From Tragulus kanchil (Eukaryota > Chordata > Mammalia > Artiodactyla > Tragulidae): a stretch of DNA of 64,000 nucleotides. Positions 1-12,170 of this stretch are shown here, one piece after another. Both the position numbers and the translations under genes were made by a program. Within the stretch, counting starts at the first letter, position 1. The number at the start of each line of letters is the position of its first letter. The notes beneath the pieces were generated by a model. That model did not search any database. It was not told the DNA's origin and saw only the letters and a program-made list of their open reading frames with translations. The DNA lies in contig JAIOJX010000004.1 of the NCBI GenBank assembly GCA_022376925.1, positions 5,580,001 through 5,644,000 of the forward strand. The letters run 5' to 3'.

Positions 1-13
1 AGTTTATATAAAC

Positions 14-198
14 TGGGCTTCCCTGGTAGCTCAGATGGTCAAGAATCCGCCTGCAGTGTGAGAGACCTGGGTTTGATCACTGGGTCAGGAAGATCCCTTG
101 GAAGAGGGAAGGGCTACCCACTCCAGGATTCTTGCCTGGAGAATGCCATGGCTCATCCATGGATCGCAAAGAGACAGACACGACTGAGTGATTTCACT
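14..198 (+). mobile_element. Bov-A2-type SINE
   Basis: It starts with the tRNA-Glu-like head (cttccctggtagctcagatgg, A-box and B-box-like parts) and continues into the Bov-A body ending in gacacgactgagtga. Non-autonomous ruminant SINE, mobilised in trans by BovB. Confidence 0.85.
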
Positions 199-328
199 TC
201 CCTGGTAGTCCAGTGTCTAAAACTCCAAGCTCCCAGTGCAGGGGGTCTGGGTTCAATCCCTGGTCAAGGAACTAGATCTCGCCTGCCACGACTAGGGCTT
301 AGTGCAGCCAAATTAACAAATTAATTAA
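199..328 (+). mobile_element. tRNA-derived SINE (CHR/Bov-tA-like)
   Basis: It has a tRNA-like head with a gggttcaatccctgg B-box-like motif, then a short body and an AT-rich tail. Confidence 0.75.
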
Positions 329-611
329 AAGTTTGCATAAACGCTAAAGAAGATAGGTGAGCGAATGGGTGTGAATAGAGATGAAACAAAACTGAACGTG
401 AATGGGGCATTGCTGAACCTAGGAGCTGAGTTCTGGGGGTTCAGTATGCCGTCTTGTATATTTTTGTATATGTTTGAGTTTTTCCATAATGGTTGTTATA
501 GTAAGAATTCTACTTTCTCTAAAATGCTTTCATTAGAGGAGCTCCCACTATCGTGTAAGAAGAAAGGATAAAGGCAGGTCACAACTTCTTCTTTCAGAGT
601 CAGAGAAGGGA
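329..611. other. Intergenic sequence, nothing recognised
   Basis: AT-rich single-copy sequence, with no gene, RNA or family-diagnostic repeat that I can support. Confidence 0.5.
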
Positions 612-2838
612 TATTCCTACCCATCACGACCAAAACAGGGCTATCGTGACAGAAATGAGGCATACTGTGCCTCTTGGACAGTTAAATGTTTTGTTTTGTT
701 CTGACTTCAGATACTTATTTAGCATATTTATATGTGATAGAGCAAATTAACCCAGAGTGCTCTGAGACATGGCTGTTTATTTAAGTTCCCCTAAGAATGC
801 TAGCAAGGGCTGGTGCAGGGAAGATTCTGGGTTGTCGCAGCCCACGCTTGGTTGCTGCCTTGCCCTGGCACGAGCCTTGCCACCGCAGCTGGTGGCAGGA
901 AGCAGGTGGAAGGGCAACTCCATCAGGGACCCTCTGGGATTTGGCTCAGTCAGCAATTGCAGCATCACCCTCACACTTGAAGGGGTTGTGAATAAAACAC
1001 CGTGGCACAGTGGCAGGGCTTCCCTCTGTCTTTAAATATGTTTCCAGTCCCTATTCCTTGCCAGGCACAGTCCTGGAGTAAGAGATACAGTAGCGCACAG
1101 AGCAGACCAAAATCCCTGCCCTCAGGGAACTTTCATGACTCACTCGATCACCTACGAGCTTTCAAGACTTTTTCAGACATTAAAAACAATATTAAAGTTG
1201 GGACTTCCCTGTTGGTCTAGGGGTGAAAACTCCATGCTCCCAATGCAGGGATGCAGGGGGTGCAGGTCTGATCCCTGATAAGGGAGCTAAAATCCCACAG
1301 GCTGTGTGGTGTGACCAAAAAAGAAAAAAACAAAACATTAAATTTATCATTTTAAACATTTCTGAGTATGCAGTTCAGTTGTGCTAATTTACCCTGTTGT
1401 GCAGTTTTCCACTTTGCAAAATCAACATTCTATACGAATGAAACAGCGACTCCCTTTGTCTAACTGGGATGGAAGGCCCCCTGGCCTTCTGTTTTCTCAT
1501 AATTGAACTTCTCTATGTACCTCATAAGTACTCCCTATAAATGGATCACACACATTTGCCTTTTTTGTGGCTGGCCTATTTTACTTAGCAAGGTGTCTTC
1601 AGGGTTGTCCAGGTTGTAGTATATATATATCAGAATTCCCTTCCTTTTTGAGGCCAAACAGTGTTCCATTGTGGGATAGACCTCATTTTCTTTGTCTGTT
1701 CATCCACAGAGGGACATTTGGGTGTATTCCTACCCATCACGACCAAAACAGGGCTATCGTGACAGAAATGAGGCATACTGTGCCTCTTGGACAGTTAAAT
1801 GTTTTGTTTTGTTCTGACTTCAGATACTTATTTAGCATATTTATATGTGATAGAGCAAATTAACCCAGAGTGCTCTGAGACATGGCTGTTTATTTAAGTT
1901 CCCCTAAGAATGCTAGCAAGGGCTGGTGCAGGGAAGATTCTGGGTTGTCGCAGCCCACGCTTGGTTGCTGCCTTGCCCTGGCACGAGCCTTGCCACCGCA
2001 GCTGGTGGCAGGAAGCAGGTGGAAGGGCAACTCCATCAGGGACCCTCTGGGATTTGGCTCAGTCAGCAATTGCAGCATCACCCTCACACTTGAAGGGGTT
2101 GTGAATAAAACACCGTGGCACAGTGGCAGGGCTTCCCTCTGTCTTTAAATATGTTTCCAGTCCCTATTCCTTGCCAGGCACAGTCCTGGAGTAAGAGATA
2201 CAGTAGCGCACAGAGCAGACCAAAATCCCTGCCCTCAGGGAACTTTCATGACTCACTCGATCACCTACGAGCTTTCAAGACTTTTTCAGACATTAAAAAC
2301 AATATTAAAGTTGGGACTTCCCTGTTGGTCTAGGGGTGAAAACTCCATGCTCCCAATGCAGGGATGCAGGGGGTGCAGGTCTGATCCCTGATAAGGGAGC
2401 TAAAATCCCACAGGCTGTGTGGTGTGACCAAAAAAGAAAAAAACAAAACATTAAATTTATCATTTTAAACATTTCTGAGTATGCAGTTCAGTTGTGCTAA
2501 TTTACCCTGTTGTGCAGTTTTCCACTTTGCAAAATCAACATTCTATACGAATGAAACAGCGACTCCCTTTGTCTAACTGGGATGGAAGGCCCCCTGGCCT
2601 TCTGTTTTCTCTCGCAATTGAACTTCTCTATGTACCTCATAAGTACTCCCTATAAATGGATCACACACATTTGCCTTTTTTGTGGCTGGCCTATTTTACT
2701 TAGCAAGGTGTCTTCAGGGTTGTCCAGGTTGTAGTATATATATATCAGAATTCCCTTCCTTTTTGAGGCCAAACAGTGTTCCATTGTGGGATAGACCTCA
2801 TTTTCTTTGTCTGTTCATCCACAGAGGGACATTTGGGT
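612..2838. repeat. Direct duplication 1 (612-1724 and 1725-2838)
   Basis: Two abutting copies at an offset of 1113 bp cover unique sequence, a SINE and part of an old L1. They are almost identical, with a small difference near 1495 against 2608. Confidence 0.95.
1200..1332 (+). mobile_element. tRNA-derived SINE (CHR-like); duplicate at 2313-2446
   Basis: It has the head gggacttccctgttggtct, a B-box-like aggtctgatccctga and an A-rich tail. It lies in duplication 1. Confidence 0.75.
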
Positions 2839-3165
2839 GGCTTCCACCTTTTGGCTAATATGAATAGTGCTCCTGTGAATATGGATGTAAGAAATATCTC
2901 TCTTTGAGACCTTGCTTTCAGTTCTCTGGGGGGTTTACCCAGAAGTGGAACTGCTGGCTCACGTGGTAATTCTAATTTTAATTTTCTGAGGCACCACCAT
3001 ATTGCTTTCCACAGTGTCTGCGCTATCCGACCTCTCAGTGCACAAGGGTTCCGGTTTCTCCGCGTCCTCACCAACACTTGTTGTTTCCTGTTTTGTCTTG
3101 TTTTCAGTAATAGCTCCTCTAATGGGCATGAGGTAAAGACTGTTTTCTAACAACTACTTGTACCA
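2454..3165 (-). mobile_element. Old L1 fragment, antisense; copies at 1341-1724 and 3619-4270
   Basis: On the plus strand it reads as the complement of an L1 3' region: the cacagagggacatttgggtgg section, ctttcagttctctggg, cagaagtggaactgctgg and cagtgcacaagggttcc are characteristic. It is heavily mutated, with no open frame. Confidence 0.75.
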
Positions 3166-4714
3166 GATTAATTATAGAACAACTGGTCTGAAGTTCACTA
3201 AGTCGGCTGGGAAGACACGCAAAGGGAAATGCAGCTGAAGTTCATCACTAACAAATGAGTAAACTGAGGCTGCTGGAGAGAAGTCTTGCTCAAAGCCCTG
3301 CCTCAAGGGACAGAGGGAGGCGGTGCAGGGTTCTAAACCCGGAGTCAGCAAACGTGCGCTCTGAAAGGACAGGTGGTAAACACTTTCCATTCTGGGCCAG
3401 AAGCTCTCGGTCTCGGCGCCTCAGTTCTGCTGCCGTTCCAGGGAAGCAGTCGTGGAGAGCGCAGGCAGACGTGGCCCTGTGCCAGCACAGCTTCACAGAA
3501 ACAGCCAGCACTCCGCAGTTTGCCAACTCCTGTTCCTAAAGCTTTGTGCTAGAATGTAGCAAGCAGGCAGAGCCCTCACTGACCACCCTGCCTCTTCCAG
3601 TTGCCTGTGTATGCTCCATTTACCCTGTTGTGCACCTTTGCAAAATCAACATTCTACGAATGAAACAGCGACTCCTTTGTCTAACTGGGATGGAAGGCCC
3701 CTGGCCTTCTGTTTTCTCATAATTGAACTTCTCTATGTACCTCATAAGTACTCCCTATAAATGGATCACACACATTTGCCTTTTTTGTGGCTGGCCTATT
3801 TTACTTAGCAAGGTGTCTTCAGGGTTGTCCAGGTTGTAGTATATATATATCAGAATTCCCTTCCTTTTTGAGGCCAAACAGTGTTCCATTGTGGGATAGA
3901 CCTCATTTTCTTTGTCTGTTCATCCACAGAGGGACATTTGGGTGGCTTCCACCTTTTGGCTAATATGAATAGTGCTCCTGTGAATATGGATGTAAGAAAT
4001 ATCTCTCTTTGAGACCTTGCTTTCAGTTCTCTGGGGGGTTTACCCAGAAGTGGAACTGCTGGCTCACGTGGTAATTCTAATTTTAATTTTCTGAGGCACC
4101 ACCATATTGCTTTCCACAGTGTCTGCGCTATCCGACCTCTCAGTGCACAAGGGTTCCGGTTTCTCCGTCCTCACCAACACTTGTTGTTTCCTGTTTTGTC
4201 TTGTTTTCAGTAATAGCTCCTCTAATGGGCATGAGGTAAAGACTGTTTTCTAACAACTACTTGTACCAGATTAATTATAGAACAACTGGTCTGAAGTTCA
4301 CTAAGTCGGCTGGGAAGACACGCAAAGGGAAATGCAGCTGAAGTTCATCACTAACAAATGAGTAAACTGAGGCTGCTGGAGAGAAGTCTTGCTCAAAGCC
4401 CTGCCTCAAGGGACAGAGGGAGGCGGTGCAGGGTTCTAAACCCGGAGTCAGCAAACGTGCGCTCTGAAAGGACAGGTGGTAAACACTTTCCATTCTGGGC
4501 CAGAAGCTCTCGGTCTCGGCGCCTCAGTTCTGCTGCCGTTCCAGGGAAGCAGTCGTGGAGAGCGCAGGCAGACGTGGCCCTGTGCCAGCACAGCTTCACA
4601 GAAACAGCCAGCACTCCGCAGTTTGCCAACTCCTGTTCCTAAAGCTTTGTGCTAGAATGTAGCAAGCAGGCAGAGCCCTCACTGACCACCCTGCCTCTTC
4701 CAGTTGCCTGTGTC
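2501..4714. repeat. Direct duplication 2 (2501-3611 and about 3619-4714)
   Basis: The offset is about 1103 bp. Its first copy begins inside the second copy of duplication 1, so the L1 piece at 1390-1724 occurs three times. The start of the second copy has several 1-7-nt losses (3630-3700). Confidence 0.95.
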
Positions 4715-5045
4715 TGATCTCGGTATATCAGTCAATGTAGTGCGCCCAGCTGGGGCCCAGAGTGGGGCCCATGGCTCGAGCCGGCCCTTACTATCTGGGC
4801 TACCCATCTTGAAGCAAGGATAGATGTTAAAACTGATCAAACCTCTCGTCCCTGCTGGTGGCTGTTGTGGGTTCCACCTACCTGAATCCCCAAAGCCACC
4901 CGGCTCCCAGCCCTTTCCTATCCTGGTGTCTCAGTTCTTCTTCTAGTCTGCATGTACCCCCACATCGTTTTGTACATGTCCATTCTACTTTGTTAACTGG
5001 AGTCAGTTCCTGTTGCTCACAACTAGAGAGTCTTGACTGATTATT
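4715..5045. other. Intergenic sequence, nothing recognised
   Basis: Unique DNA after duplication 2, without coding or RNA signals. Confidence 0.5.
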
Positions 5046-5201
5046 GACTTTTAAAAGAATATGTATTTATTTATTTGGTTGCTTTGGGTCTTAGTTGCAG
5101 AACGCAGGATCTTTAGTTGCAGCCTGTGAGATCTAGTTCCCTAATCAGGATTCAGACGCAGGCCCCCTGCATCTTAGCCACTGGACTACCAAGAAGTCCC
5201 T
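5046..5201 (-). mobile_element. tRNA-derived SINE (CHR-like)
   Basis: It is the reverse complement of a tRNA-type head (ending in ccactggactaccaagaagtccc) with an AT-rich tail at the low-coordinate end. Confidence 0.75.
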
Positions 5202-5210
5202 GAACATTGA

Positions 5211-5532
5211 TGGGGGAGGAGGGTGGGGGGCGGATTAGGGAGGGAGTGGGGCGGGAGGGAGTGGGGCGGGCGGACCACTTCTACTGGTTTTTCATTTATC
5301 TGTTTTCATCCATCTTTGTTCTTTGGCTCCTGTGGGCCTCCCATCCCAGTGGCCTCTGTTGTCGCAGAGCACCGGCTCTGGGCGCATGCGCTCCAGAGCT
5401 CCAGCTCGGTAATTGGACACATCGGTCCAGCCGCTCCGTGGCATGTGGGATCTTCCCAGGCCAGGAATCGAACTGGAGCCCCTTAAACTGCAAGGTGGTG
5501 TCTTTACCCACTGGACTACCAGGGAAGCCCCC
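5211..5532 (-). mobile_element. tRNA-headed SINE of the distinctive subfamily, with target-site duplication
   Basis: It is flanked by the 9-bp direct repeat gaacattga at 5202-5210 and 5533-5541. The body has the diagnostic ctctgggcgcatgcgctcc, gttgtcgcagagcaccgg and ggacacatcggtccagccg motifs, and the tail is G-rich as written. One of six independent insertions. Confidence 0.88.
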
Positions 5533-5541
5533 GAACATTGA

Positions 5542-6729
5542 CTTTTAAGGAGTAATATTCTCTGTAATTTGTTTAATCACAAAGCCCGCAGGGGGTTGTG
5601 GGAAAATGGATACTCGTACATGTATAGCTGAGTCCCTTTGCTTTTCACCTGAAATTACCACAATTGTTAATAGGTCATATCCCAATACAAGATAAAAAGT
5701 TTAAAGTTTGAAGAAGAAAAAGCCCCCAGAGGGTTAAAATAGAATTTGATTTTTTAAAATGCAGTGATGCAAAAGCTGAAGGACATTGCAGATTCATCAG
5801 ATGACATGCTGCCTTCCATGCCTGCCAATGCGGGCACACCGCCGGGCCCACCCTTATCCCTGTCTCTTAGTTCAGTGACCATCCCAACCCTCTCCAGCTA
5901 TCTGTCGGGCAGGCCCTCAGCCCTCTCTGGGCCTCTGTCTCTCCATCTGTAACATGGGGTGGGGGTAAGCAACTGTGGTGATGCAGGTTCCATCCGACTC
6001 CAGGATTCTCTCAGGGTCTTGTACCACGTGCTCAGCACCGTGCCTGCAAAGAGCTTGAGGATGAACCGGGGAGAGACGTCCGGCCTCAGCAAGCAGAGAC
6101 AATGGAGATGCCTGTGCAAAATGCCAGGTGAAGATAACAGCAACGAGTGCGCAGAGGGAGGACAGCTGCTGTGGACCGTAAAGGGCTGTAGCTGAGCCTT
6201 TGACAACAGACAGGCTGTTGGGAAGAAGGGAAATTTTTATGCACTTCGAGGCCCACTTAGCAGCCCTCAGACTAGACTCTGGCAGCAGATCTTGGCTTCA
6301 TTTCCCTTTCCGGAGCACCAGGGTAGGAATGGAACAAACCAGGGAATGCTCAGGTCCACCTCTACTGGTGACCTTTTTTGTTCCATTCAGTTTCTTGCAG
6401 GTGTTTCTAGTTGTTGACTGCAGGGAGCAGGGTGTGGACAGTGCCGAGCTCTTTAGCTAGAATATCAAAGTCTTGCTGAACTTGCTTCTTTTCTGCCCCT
6501 TGCAGCTGTCCAAGCAGTCATGGACAACCCCCTGCGTCCTCTCCACCCCTCTCCGGGAGGGCAAGAATGAAAAGGGGCTCTGTGTGGATGGCCCAGCCCC
6601 CAGCAGGTGCCTCTGAGAGAAGGAGACAGTCTTGTTCCCTAACCACAGGGGTGCTGGGCAGGGTGGCATGGGGTGGCAAGGGATGACCCTCTCTCATCCT
6701 CAGCTTTCTGAACGCCATCTGTTCCCAAA
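5542..6729. other. Intergenic sequence, mostly unique
   Basis: No gene is supported. A MIR-like stretch (ctgggcctctgtctctccatctgtaa) lies near 5925-5950. The rest is unassigned. Confidence 0.45.
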
Positions 6730-6967
6730 CTCAAGCTTGCTTTCTGCTACACCCAAACCACCCGTGAGACTGGTGATCCGCAGCACAAACACCTCTTTGT
6801 TTGCTGCGCTGTGTTTGTTTGTTGGCATTTGGACAGTTCTCTGCCGTTCAGGTTTGAAGCCAGCCTGAGGCAAAATGAGATCGACAACAGTGGGCATGGG
6901 TGCCACACCTCCCTTCAACCTTCTGCCCCTAAGTGTAGACCCCCCAGCTTCCCTTTAGATTAATGAC

Positions 6968-7000
6968 AAACACCACCACCACCACCTCCTCCTCCTTTGG
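6968..7000. repeat. Short (cac)n/(ctc)n microsatellite; duplicate near 8058-8090
   Basis: A run of accaccacc followed by tcctcctcctcc. Confidence 0.8.
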
Positions 7001-7420
7001 ACTTTCCTCCTCCCTCAGGGTCTCATTCTTTGCTTTTCTTTACATGGCTTATCTCAGAAACAAATAAGTCTCTTCTAAAGGATGAGATTTTGCTGAAGTT
7101 TGCTGTTTTAATAGGGGTCTTTTGGAGACACAATGTGTAGGCACTGTGACAAGTTTCTCACTGGAAGATCAGGCTGCCCCTCAAATATAGTCCCTCTTCT
7201 GTCCTTTGTCTAAGCAACAGATGCCAAGGTACGCCAGCCCAGCGAGAAGGGGAGCTGAGCTCCTAGCCTCAGCTCAGCGATTAACACCGATGTCTTCTGC
7301 CCCTTTAGAAGAGCCTCAGTTTGCTCATCATTATGGCACAGGGGTAAGATGGAATGATGACCCCCAGCCCCACCATTTATTAGCCTGGGTAAGTGGAGGA
7401 GAGAAAACGATGTGCTGACC

Positions 7421-7446
7421 CTGACCCTGACCTAACCCTAACCCTG
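7421..7446. repeat. Short telomere-like interstitial motif; duplicate at 8510-8535
   Basis: Consecutive ccctga, ccctgac and ctaaccctaaccctg units. Only two match the vertebrate telomere repeat exactly. Confidence 0.6.
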
Positions 7447-7562
7447 TTCTCTATTTTTTAAGAACTATTCATGAAGCTAGGAGACAGTAAGTTTTCTGTG
7501 ACTCTAACACGTCTTGCTTTTCAGGTACTTGGGTTGGTTTCCACCAATCTGTAGTGTTTTGT

Positions 7563-7792
7563 GAGCTTCCCTGGTGGCTCAGTGGTAAAAATAATAATAA
7601 TAATAAAAATTCACCTGCCAATGCAGGAGACACAGGTTTGATCCCTGGGTTGGGAAGGTCCCCAGGGAAGGAAATGGCAATCCACTCCAGTTTTCTTGTT
7701 TGGGAAATCCCATGGACAGAGGAGCCTGGCGGTCTAGAGTCCATGGGGTTCCAAGAGTCAGACACAACTGAGCGACTGAACAACAGCGCCAT
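7563..7792 (+). mobile_element. Bov-A2 SINE with an (AAT)n expansion; duplicate at 8652-8884
   Basis: Full tRNA-Glu-type head and Bov-A2 body ending gacacaactgagcgactgaa. An aataataataataata run interrupts the head at 7589-7606. Confidence 0.9.
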
Positions 7793-8926
7793 AGCATTCT
7801 ACAGCTTCCATGCCCTGTCACTGCCCTGATTCAACTCAAGCTTGCTTTCTGCTTGAGACTGGTGATCCGCAGCACAAACACCTCTTTGTTTGCTGCGCTG
7901 TGTTTGTTTGTTGGCATTTGGACAGTTCTCTGCCGTTCAGGTTTGAAGCCAGCCTGAGGCAAAATGAGATCGACAACAGTGGGCATGGGTGCCACACCTC
8001 CCTTCAACCTTCTGCCCCTAAGTGTAGACCCCCCAGCTTCCCTTTAGATTAATGACAAACACCACCACCACCACCTCCTCCTCCTTTGGACTTTCCTCCT
8101 CCCTCAGGGTCTCATTCTTTGCTTTTCTTTACATGGCTTATCTCAGAAACAAATAAGTCTCTTCTAAAGGATGAGATTTTGCTGAAGTTTGCTGTTTTAA
8201 TAGGGGTCTTTTGGAGACACAATGTGTAGGCACTGTGACAAGTTTCTCACTGGAAGATCAGGCTGCCCCTCAAATATAGTCCCTCTTCTGTCCTTTGTCT
8301 AAGCAACAGATGCCAAGGTACGCCAGCCCAGCGAGAAGGGGAGCTGAGCTCCTAGCCTCAGCTCAGCGATTAACACCGATGTCTTCTGCCCCTTTAGAAG
8401 AGCCTCAGTTTGCTCATCATTATGGCACAGGGGTAAGATGGAATGATGACCCCCAGCCCCACCATTTATTAGCCTGGGTAAGTGGAGGAGAGAAAACGAT
8501 GTGCTGACCCTGACCCTGACCTAACCCTAACCCTGTTCTCTATTTTTTAAGAACTATTCATGAAGCTAGGAGACAGTAAGTTTTCTGTGACTCTAACACG
8601 TCTTGCTTTTCAGGTACTTGGGTTGGTTTCCACCAATCTGTAGTGTTTTGTGAGCTTCCCTGGTGGCTCAGTGGTAAAAATAATAATAATAATAAAAATT
8701 CACCTGCCAATGCAGGAGACACAGGTTTGATCCCTGGGTTGGGAAGGTCCCCAGGGAAGGAAATGGCAATCCACTCCAGTTTTCTTGTTTGGGAAATCCC
8801 ATGGACAGAGGAGCCTGGCGGTCTAGAGTCCATGGGGTTCCAAGAGTCAGACACAACTGAGCGACTGAACAACAGCAACGCCATAGCATTCTACAGCTTC
8901 CATGCCCTGTCACTGCCCTGATTCAA

Positions 8927-9702
8927 TTCAGTGCTTGTCCTATAAAAAAAATGAATAAATAGAAACCTCAATTAAATAAACCTGGGAGATAGGAAGGGTG
9001 ATCCCTCATGCCCTGCAAGGACAGCAGAGCCGGAGAGGACAAAGAAAGGCTCCTTTCATGGCAAAGGCTCGGCCGGTGAAAGCCATAGACTCTTTGACTC
9101 ACTCCTTCCTTTTCCCTTTGTAAGAGGTCTCTTTCCCTGCCATGCTGCAACTTACATGTTTGCAGATCATGTTTGCAAGTGAACTTGTTCCTGCTGGAGA
9201 AATATCCAGAAATCTATTTGTTTTAGGTGAACAGTTCAACAAGTAATTTTGAACAACTGTAAAGTGTCAGGCGTTGGCTTGGCTGTATGGATACAAACAT
9301 GAAGGAGTTGAGGGCCTTGGAAATAATGTGGTAGGGATACAGAAGAGCAGGTGGAGAAGGAGCATTGTTCTTTGTGGAGGGAAGTTTGTTCTTCATTGTT
9401 TTTGTCCTAGTTTTTATTGTGGAGGGAAGTTTGAATGTAAGATGGGAGTGAATCGAAAGAGCCCATATCTGAAAGTGAAATGAGCCTTTATTAACAAGAA
9501 GTAGCCAAACTTGGGAAGGTCTAGGGGCAGCTTGTGCAAAGGCCCTGAGGTGGGAGCTAAGGAGGCCCGGGGGATTAGAAGGACGCCAGTGCATTTGGAA
9601 CTTAGGAAGCTAGGGTAATGGCAAGACATGAAGCTGGACAGGAAAATCGGGTTGGATTGTGGACAGAGGCTGATGCATTCTATTTTGAGTATAACAAGAA
9701 AT
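8927..9702. other. Intergenic sequence, nothing recognised
   Basis: Unique DNA; an old interspersed-repeat phrase (tgcaaaggccctgagg) occurs near 9535. No gene signals. Confidence 0.45.
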
Positions 9703-10032
9703 CATGGGCTTCCCTGGTGGTCTAGTGGGTAAGGACACCGCCTTGCAGTGCAAGGGGCGCTGGTTCGATCCCTGGCCTGGGAGGATCCCACGTGCTGCGG
9801 AGCGCCTGGACCAGTGTGTCCAATTATCGAGCCGGAACTCTGGAGCGCATGCGCCCAGAGCCGGTGCTCTGAGACAACAGAGGCCACCGCGATGGGAGGC
9901 CCACATGGGCCAAAGAATGAAGATGGATGAAAATAGATAAATGAAAGACCAATAGAAGTGGCCCGCCCATCCCCTCCCTCCACAACCCGCCCCCCCCAAT
10001 AAATAAATAATAATTATTAAAAAAAAAAAAGA
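9703..10032 (+). mobile_element. SINE of the distinctive subfamily with poly(A) tail
   Basis: It has the tRNA head with ggttcgatccctggcc, the body motifs ggaccagtgtgtccaatta and ctctggagcgcatgcgcc, a C-rich segment and an (aaat)n/poly(A) tail. It reads sense on the plus strand. Confidence 0.88.
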
Positions 10033-10068
10033 TATCATTAGGGTTCTTTTAACACTATAAAGTCGTAC

Positions 10069-10206
10069 TGGGACTTCCCTGGTGGTCCAGTGGCAAAGAC
10101 TGCATGCTCCGAAGGCAGGGGGCCTGGGTTCAGTCCCTGGTGAGGGAACTAGATCCCAAATACCACAACTGAGACCCAGTGCCCCCAAGGATGAATAAAT
10201 AAACAC
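10069..10206 (+). mobile_element. tRNA-derived SINE (CHR-like)
   Basis: It has the head gggacttccctggtggtcca, a B-box-like gggttcagtccctgg and a tail (aataaataaac). Confidence 0.8.
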
Positions 10207-11064
10207 ATATACTTTTTTTTTAATTTTTATTTTACTTTTTACTTTTACAAAGTTTTGTTGTTTACAGATACGTATGATCCTAGATTAGTCATATGTATAT
10301 CCCCCCATCCCACCCCTTCAGGCCGTCGCACAACACCCCTGCAGGATCCCCTTTTCTCACAGCACAATGACAATAGCTATTTTTTTCACATAGATAGTAC
10401 AGGTTTTCATGCTACTTCCTTTATGCCTCCCACCCACTGTTCATTTCCCACAATGTCCATATGTCTACTGTCCATGTCTGTTTTTCCATCGTTTCACTGC
10501 ATGTGTTATCATTACCATCCTACTAGATTCCATATATATATGTTAGTATATTGTACTTGTCTTTCTCTTTTTGACTTACTTCACTTTCTGTGATAGGTTC
10601 TAGATCCAGTCACCTCATTAGGGCTGATTCTTCTGCATTTCTTTTACAGCTGAGTGGTATTCTATTGTATATATGTACCAGAGCTTTTGTATCCATTCAT
10701 TTGTCGATGGGCATCTAGGTTGCTTCCATGTTCTAGCTATTGTATAGAGAGCTGCAGTGAACATTGAGGTACAGGTGCTTCTTTCAGATTTGATTTCATC
10801 AGGGTGTAAGCCTAAGAGTGGGATTGCTGGGTCCTATGGTGCTTCTATTTTGAGTTCTTTAAGGAATCTCCAGACTGACTTTCATAGAGGCTGTATCAAT
10901 TTACATTCCCACCAGCAATACAAGAGGGTTCCCTTTTCTCCGCACCCTCTCCAGCATTTATTATCTTTAGATTTTTTGGTGATGGCCATTCTTACTGGTG
11001 TGAGGTGATATCTTATTGTAGTTTTGATTTGCATTTCTCTAATTATCAATAGGTTGAGCTTCAT
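10207..11064 (-). mobile_element. L1 LINE 3' fragment, antisense, relatively young
   Basis: On the plus strand it is the complement of the L1 ORF2 end and 3' region, including tattctattgtatatatgtacc, gggattgctgggtcctatgg and acattcccaccagcaataca. It is little diverged but truncated and without a long frame. Confidence 0.88.
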
Positions 11065-12170
11065 TCCATGCGTTTCTTGGCCGTCTGTAAATACACACTT
11101 TTAACAGGCAGGCTGGCTTCTGTGTTGGTGTCCTCAGCAGCCCCGTGCACCTCTCCGGGGCCCCGCTCCCTGTGGGGTCAGTGTGCGCAGAGCCCCCTGG
11201 CGTTGTGCAAAGTGAAGCAGCCCCGAGTGGCCTCCTCCATCCCCGTGGACCTGCTGACTCTGTGGACCCTGAGACTAAGTGACTTTGGGGTAGAGGGTCT
11301 TCCTCCTCAGGTGTCAGTCCTCTGTCATCTTTGAGAAGCCCACGGGGAACTCTGGTCTCTCAAGGGTGTCTGCACTGATCCTCATAAACACTGCCTTCTC
11401 TCAAACGCTTTCATCTGAGAGGTCTGGCCACGCAGCAGCAGACGCTCCCCACTCTCCTCCCCCTCGCTGACACTCTCTAAGCGTTTAAGCAGCCTGTAAC
11501 TCCATCGTCTCAGTGCCCCTTGGAAGGGAACAGCCGGCAGAATAAGCGCTTCTGGGGTCCAGGCGCTAAGGAATTCAGGGCCTCTCGGGTTTCTTGGCAG
11601 GAGTTACGAGTACATGCAGAGACTCTTCTTCAGAACAAGTGAAAATAATTCCTTCCAGGGGCAGAAAAAGGCATGCTCTTGGCAAAGAACTTCATGAGAT
11701 GTTATCTCAAGAGACCGGCATGGGAGCCCTGGGAGGGAAGGCAGAAAGTTGCTAAACCAGGTGGGGAAATGGACAGACGGGCGGGGAGATGCTTACAGGA
11801 TTCCTTCCCACCTTTCACTGACTGGCAGCCTCCTGTGTTCTCCTGGGCCCTGGAGAGGCACGGAGGGGAGGGGAGCAGAGATCTACTGAAGTGTGAGGCT
11901 CAGTCCCTTCCCCAAGCTGCACGTCTCGGAGGAAAAAAGTCACAGTTTCAGAAAGTTGGGGCTGCAACAAGTGACCCTGGATATCATCCGGTCCAATCTT
12001 TATTCCTTGGATGAAAAGACTGAGACCTCAAAGGTGAATACTTCCCCTTGCTGCCAGCAGGGAGGTGGCCTTCTATGCCAGAGAGAAATGGACATGGATG
12101 CATTTTGGAGGACCCTTTGGCGACATCTGTCAATGTTTTAAACACACACATGTTCTCGAGCCCAGCAATC
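11065..12170. other. Intergenic sequence, GC-richer, no gene recognised
   Basis: Unique DNA next to the L1, with several short open frames without recognisable homology or splice context. Confidence 0.45.

Larger units (their letters stand above)
6730..8926. repeat. Direct duplication 3 (6730-7834 and 7835-8926)
   Basis: The copies abut, with an offset of 1105 then 1089 bp: the second copy lacks 16 nt close to the junction and has a 3-nt insertion near its end. It doubles a Bov-A2 SINE and a short telomere-like motif. Confidence 0.95.

Noticed and set aside
14..80. tRNA genes suggested by A-box/B-box-like sequences at many sites
   Set aside because: These are the tRNA-derived heads of SINEs with SINE bodies attached, not tRNA genes.
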